Assembly: GCA_017302015.1 (NCBI GenBank)
Contig: JAFLEE010000035.1
Coordinates: 1 to 44,541, forward strand
Length of the DNA stretch: 44,541 bases
Source of the DNA: Spirochaetota bacterium
GTDB lineage: Bacteria; Spirochaetota; UBA12135; COTS27; JAFLEE01
Direction: 5' to 3'
Positions 44,181-44,541 of the stretch are shown here, piece after piece. Below the pieces are notes generated by a model. That model was given only the letters and a program-made list of their open reading frames with translations, was not told the DNA's origin and searched no databases. Positions within the stretch are counted from its first letter, which is position 1; each line of letters starts with the position of its first letter. A program made the translations under genes and the position numbers.

Positions 44181-44541
44181 ATGGGACTCTTCTCCTCCAT
44201 CAACACCTCGTCCTCCGGGCTCTCGGCCCAGCGCCTGCGCATGGACATCATCTCCGACAATATCGCCAACGCCAGCACCACCCGCACCAGCGAAGGCGGC
44301 CCCTTCCGCCGATCGCGCCTCCTGCTGCGCCCCCGCGACGAGATGCCCACCTTCCACAGCCATTTCCTACCCGAGCCCTTCCAGCCCCGCGTGGGCACCG
44401 GCGTGCGCGTGGTGAAGATCGAGAAGGACCAGTCCCCCACCCGGTGGAACTACGACCCCGCCCACCCCGACGCCGTCAAAAGCGGCCCGCGCGCCGGCTA
44501 CGTCGAGATGCCCAACGTGAACGTGGTCACCGAGATGGTGG
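44181..44541 (+). CDS. flgC: Flagellar rod protein FlgC, 3' end outside the window
   Basis: Partial; 120 residues are visible from ATG 44181, which has a GGGGGG ribosome site. It begins MGLFSSINTSSSGLSAQRLR with the rod signature DNIANASTTRT, then EGGPFRRSRLLLRPRDEMP, and ends in YVEMPNVNVVTEMV, the conserved FlgC helix region. It follows flgB by 17 bp and is part of the same operon, probably with fliE beyond the window. Confidence 0.95.
   Translation, partial: MGLFSSINTSSSGLSAQRLRMDIISDNIANASTTRTSEGGPFRRSRLLLRPRDEMPTFHSHFLPEPFQPRVGTGVRVVKIEKDQSPTRWNYDPAHPDAVKSGPRAGYVEMPNVNVVTEMV

Overview
This is a GC-rich, gene-dense bacterial window holding about 36 protein-coding genes. I saw no rRNA, tRNA, CRISPR array or insertion sequence. 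The flagellar proteins look spirochaete-like. FliG ends in a spirochaete-type tail (ARSGEDEMVV), FliH has the GGCIIETDFG...DARI block, and FlgB and FlgC start as spirochaete rod proteins do. CheD, a TP0108-like phosphofructokinase, several Gfo/Idh/MocA oxidoreductases, lipoproteins, a beta-barrel-like protein and MurA fit a motile, diderm, carbohydrate-using member of Spirochaetota or a near relative. This placement is inferred from motifs only.

Layout. 1-6.2 kb (minus strand): fliF-fliG-fliH-fliI, then a GT2-like glycosyltransferase where fliJ is usually found, then an unidentified gene cut by the window edge. 6.5-12.2 kb: a large secreted helical-repeat protein, an EamA transporter, murA (minus) and an AraC-type regulator. 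12.4-18.1 kb: a sugar-metabolism region with three Gfo/Idh/MocA oxidoreductases, a xylose-isomerase-like TIM barrel and a CBS-pair protein. 18.1-21.3 kb: a small membrane protein and a eukaryotic-type (GH13_8) glycogen branching enzyme. 21.3-25.8 kb (plus): YtxJ-type bacilliredoxin, MORN-like lipoprotein, PHP phosphoesterase and a caspase-fold protein. 25.9-28.4 kb (minus): two lipoproteins flanking a beta-barrel-like gene broken by one in-frame TAA. 28.8-30.8 kb: an adenosine-deaminase family gene and cheD, divergent. 30.9-35.6 kb: GAPDH, PGK, a small cysteine-rich membrane protein and a long-chain acyl-CoA synthetase. 35.9-39.4 kb: a polysaccharide deacetylase lipoprotein, a 62-bp tandem array of nested hairpins, a PcfJ-like gene whose last codons lie inside that array, two AACGTT-centred palindromes and a cysteine-cluster protein. 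39.4-43.6 kb (minus): a WcaJ-type sugar-phosphate transferase, phosphofructokinase and a TAXI-type binding protein. 43.7-44.5 kb (plus): flgB and the start of flgC.

How it fits together. The two flagellar blocks point outward and are separated by about 37 kb, although flgB-flgC-fliE-fliF-fliG-fliH-fliI-fliJ is usually one spirochaete operon. Lower glycolysis (GAPDH, PGK), an upper-glycolysis kinase, glycogen branching and sugar oxidoreductases make this a central-carbon neighbourhood. The least explained parts are the PcfJ-like gene with its hairpin array and the caspase/MORN/PHP/bacilliredoxin cluster.
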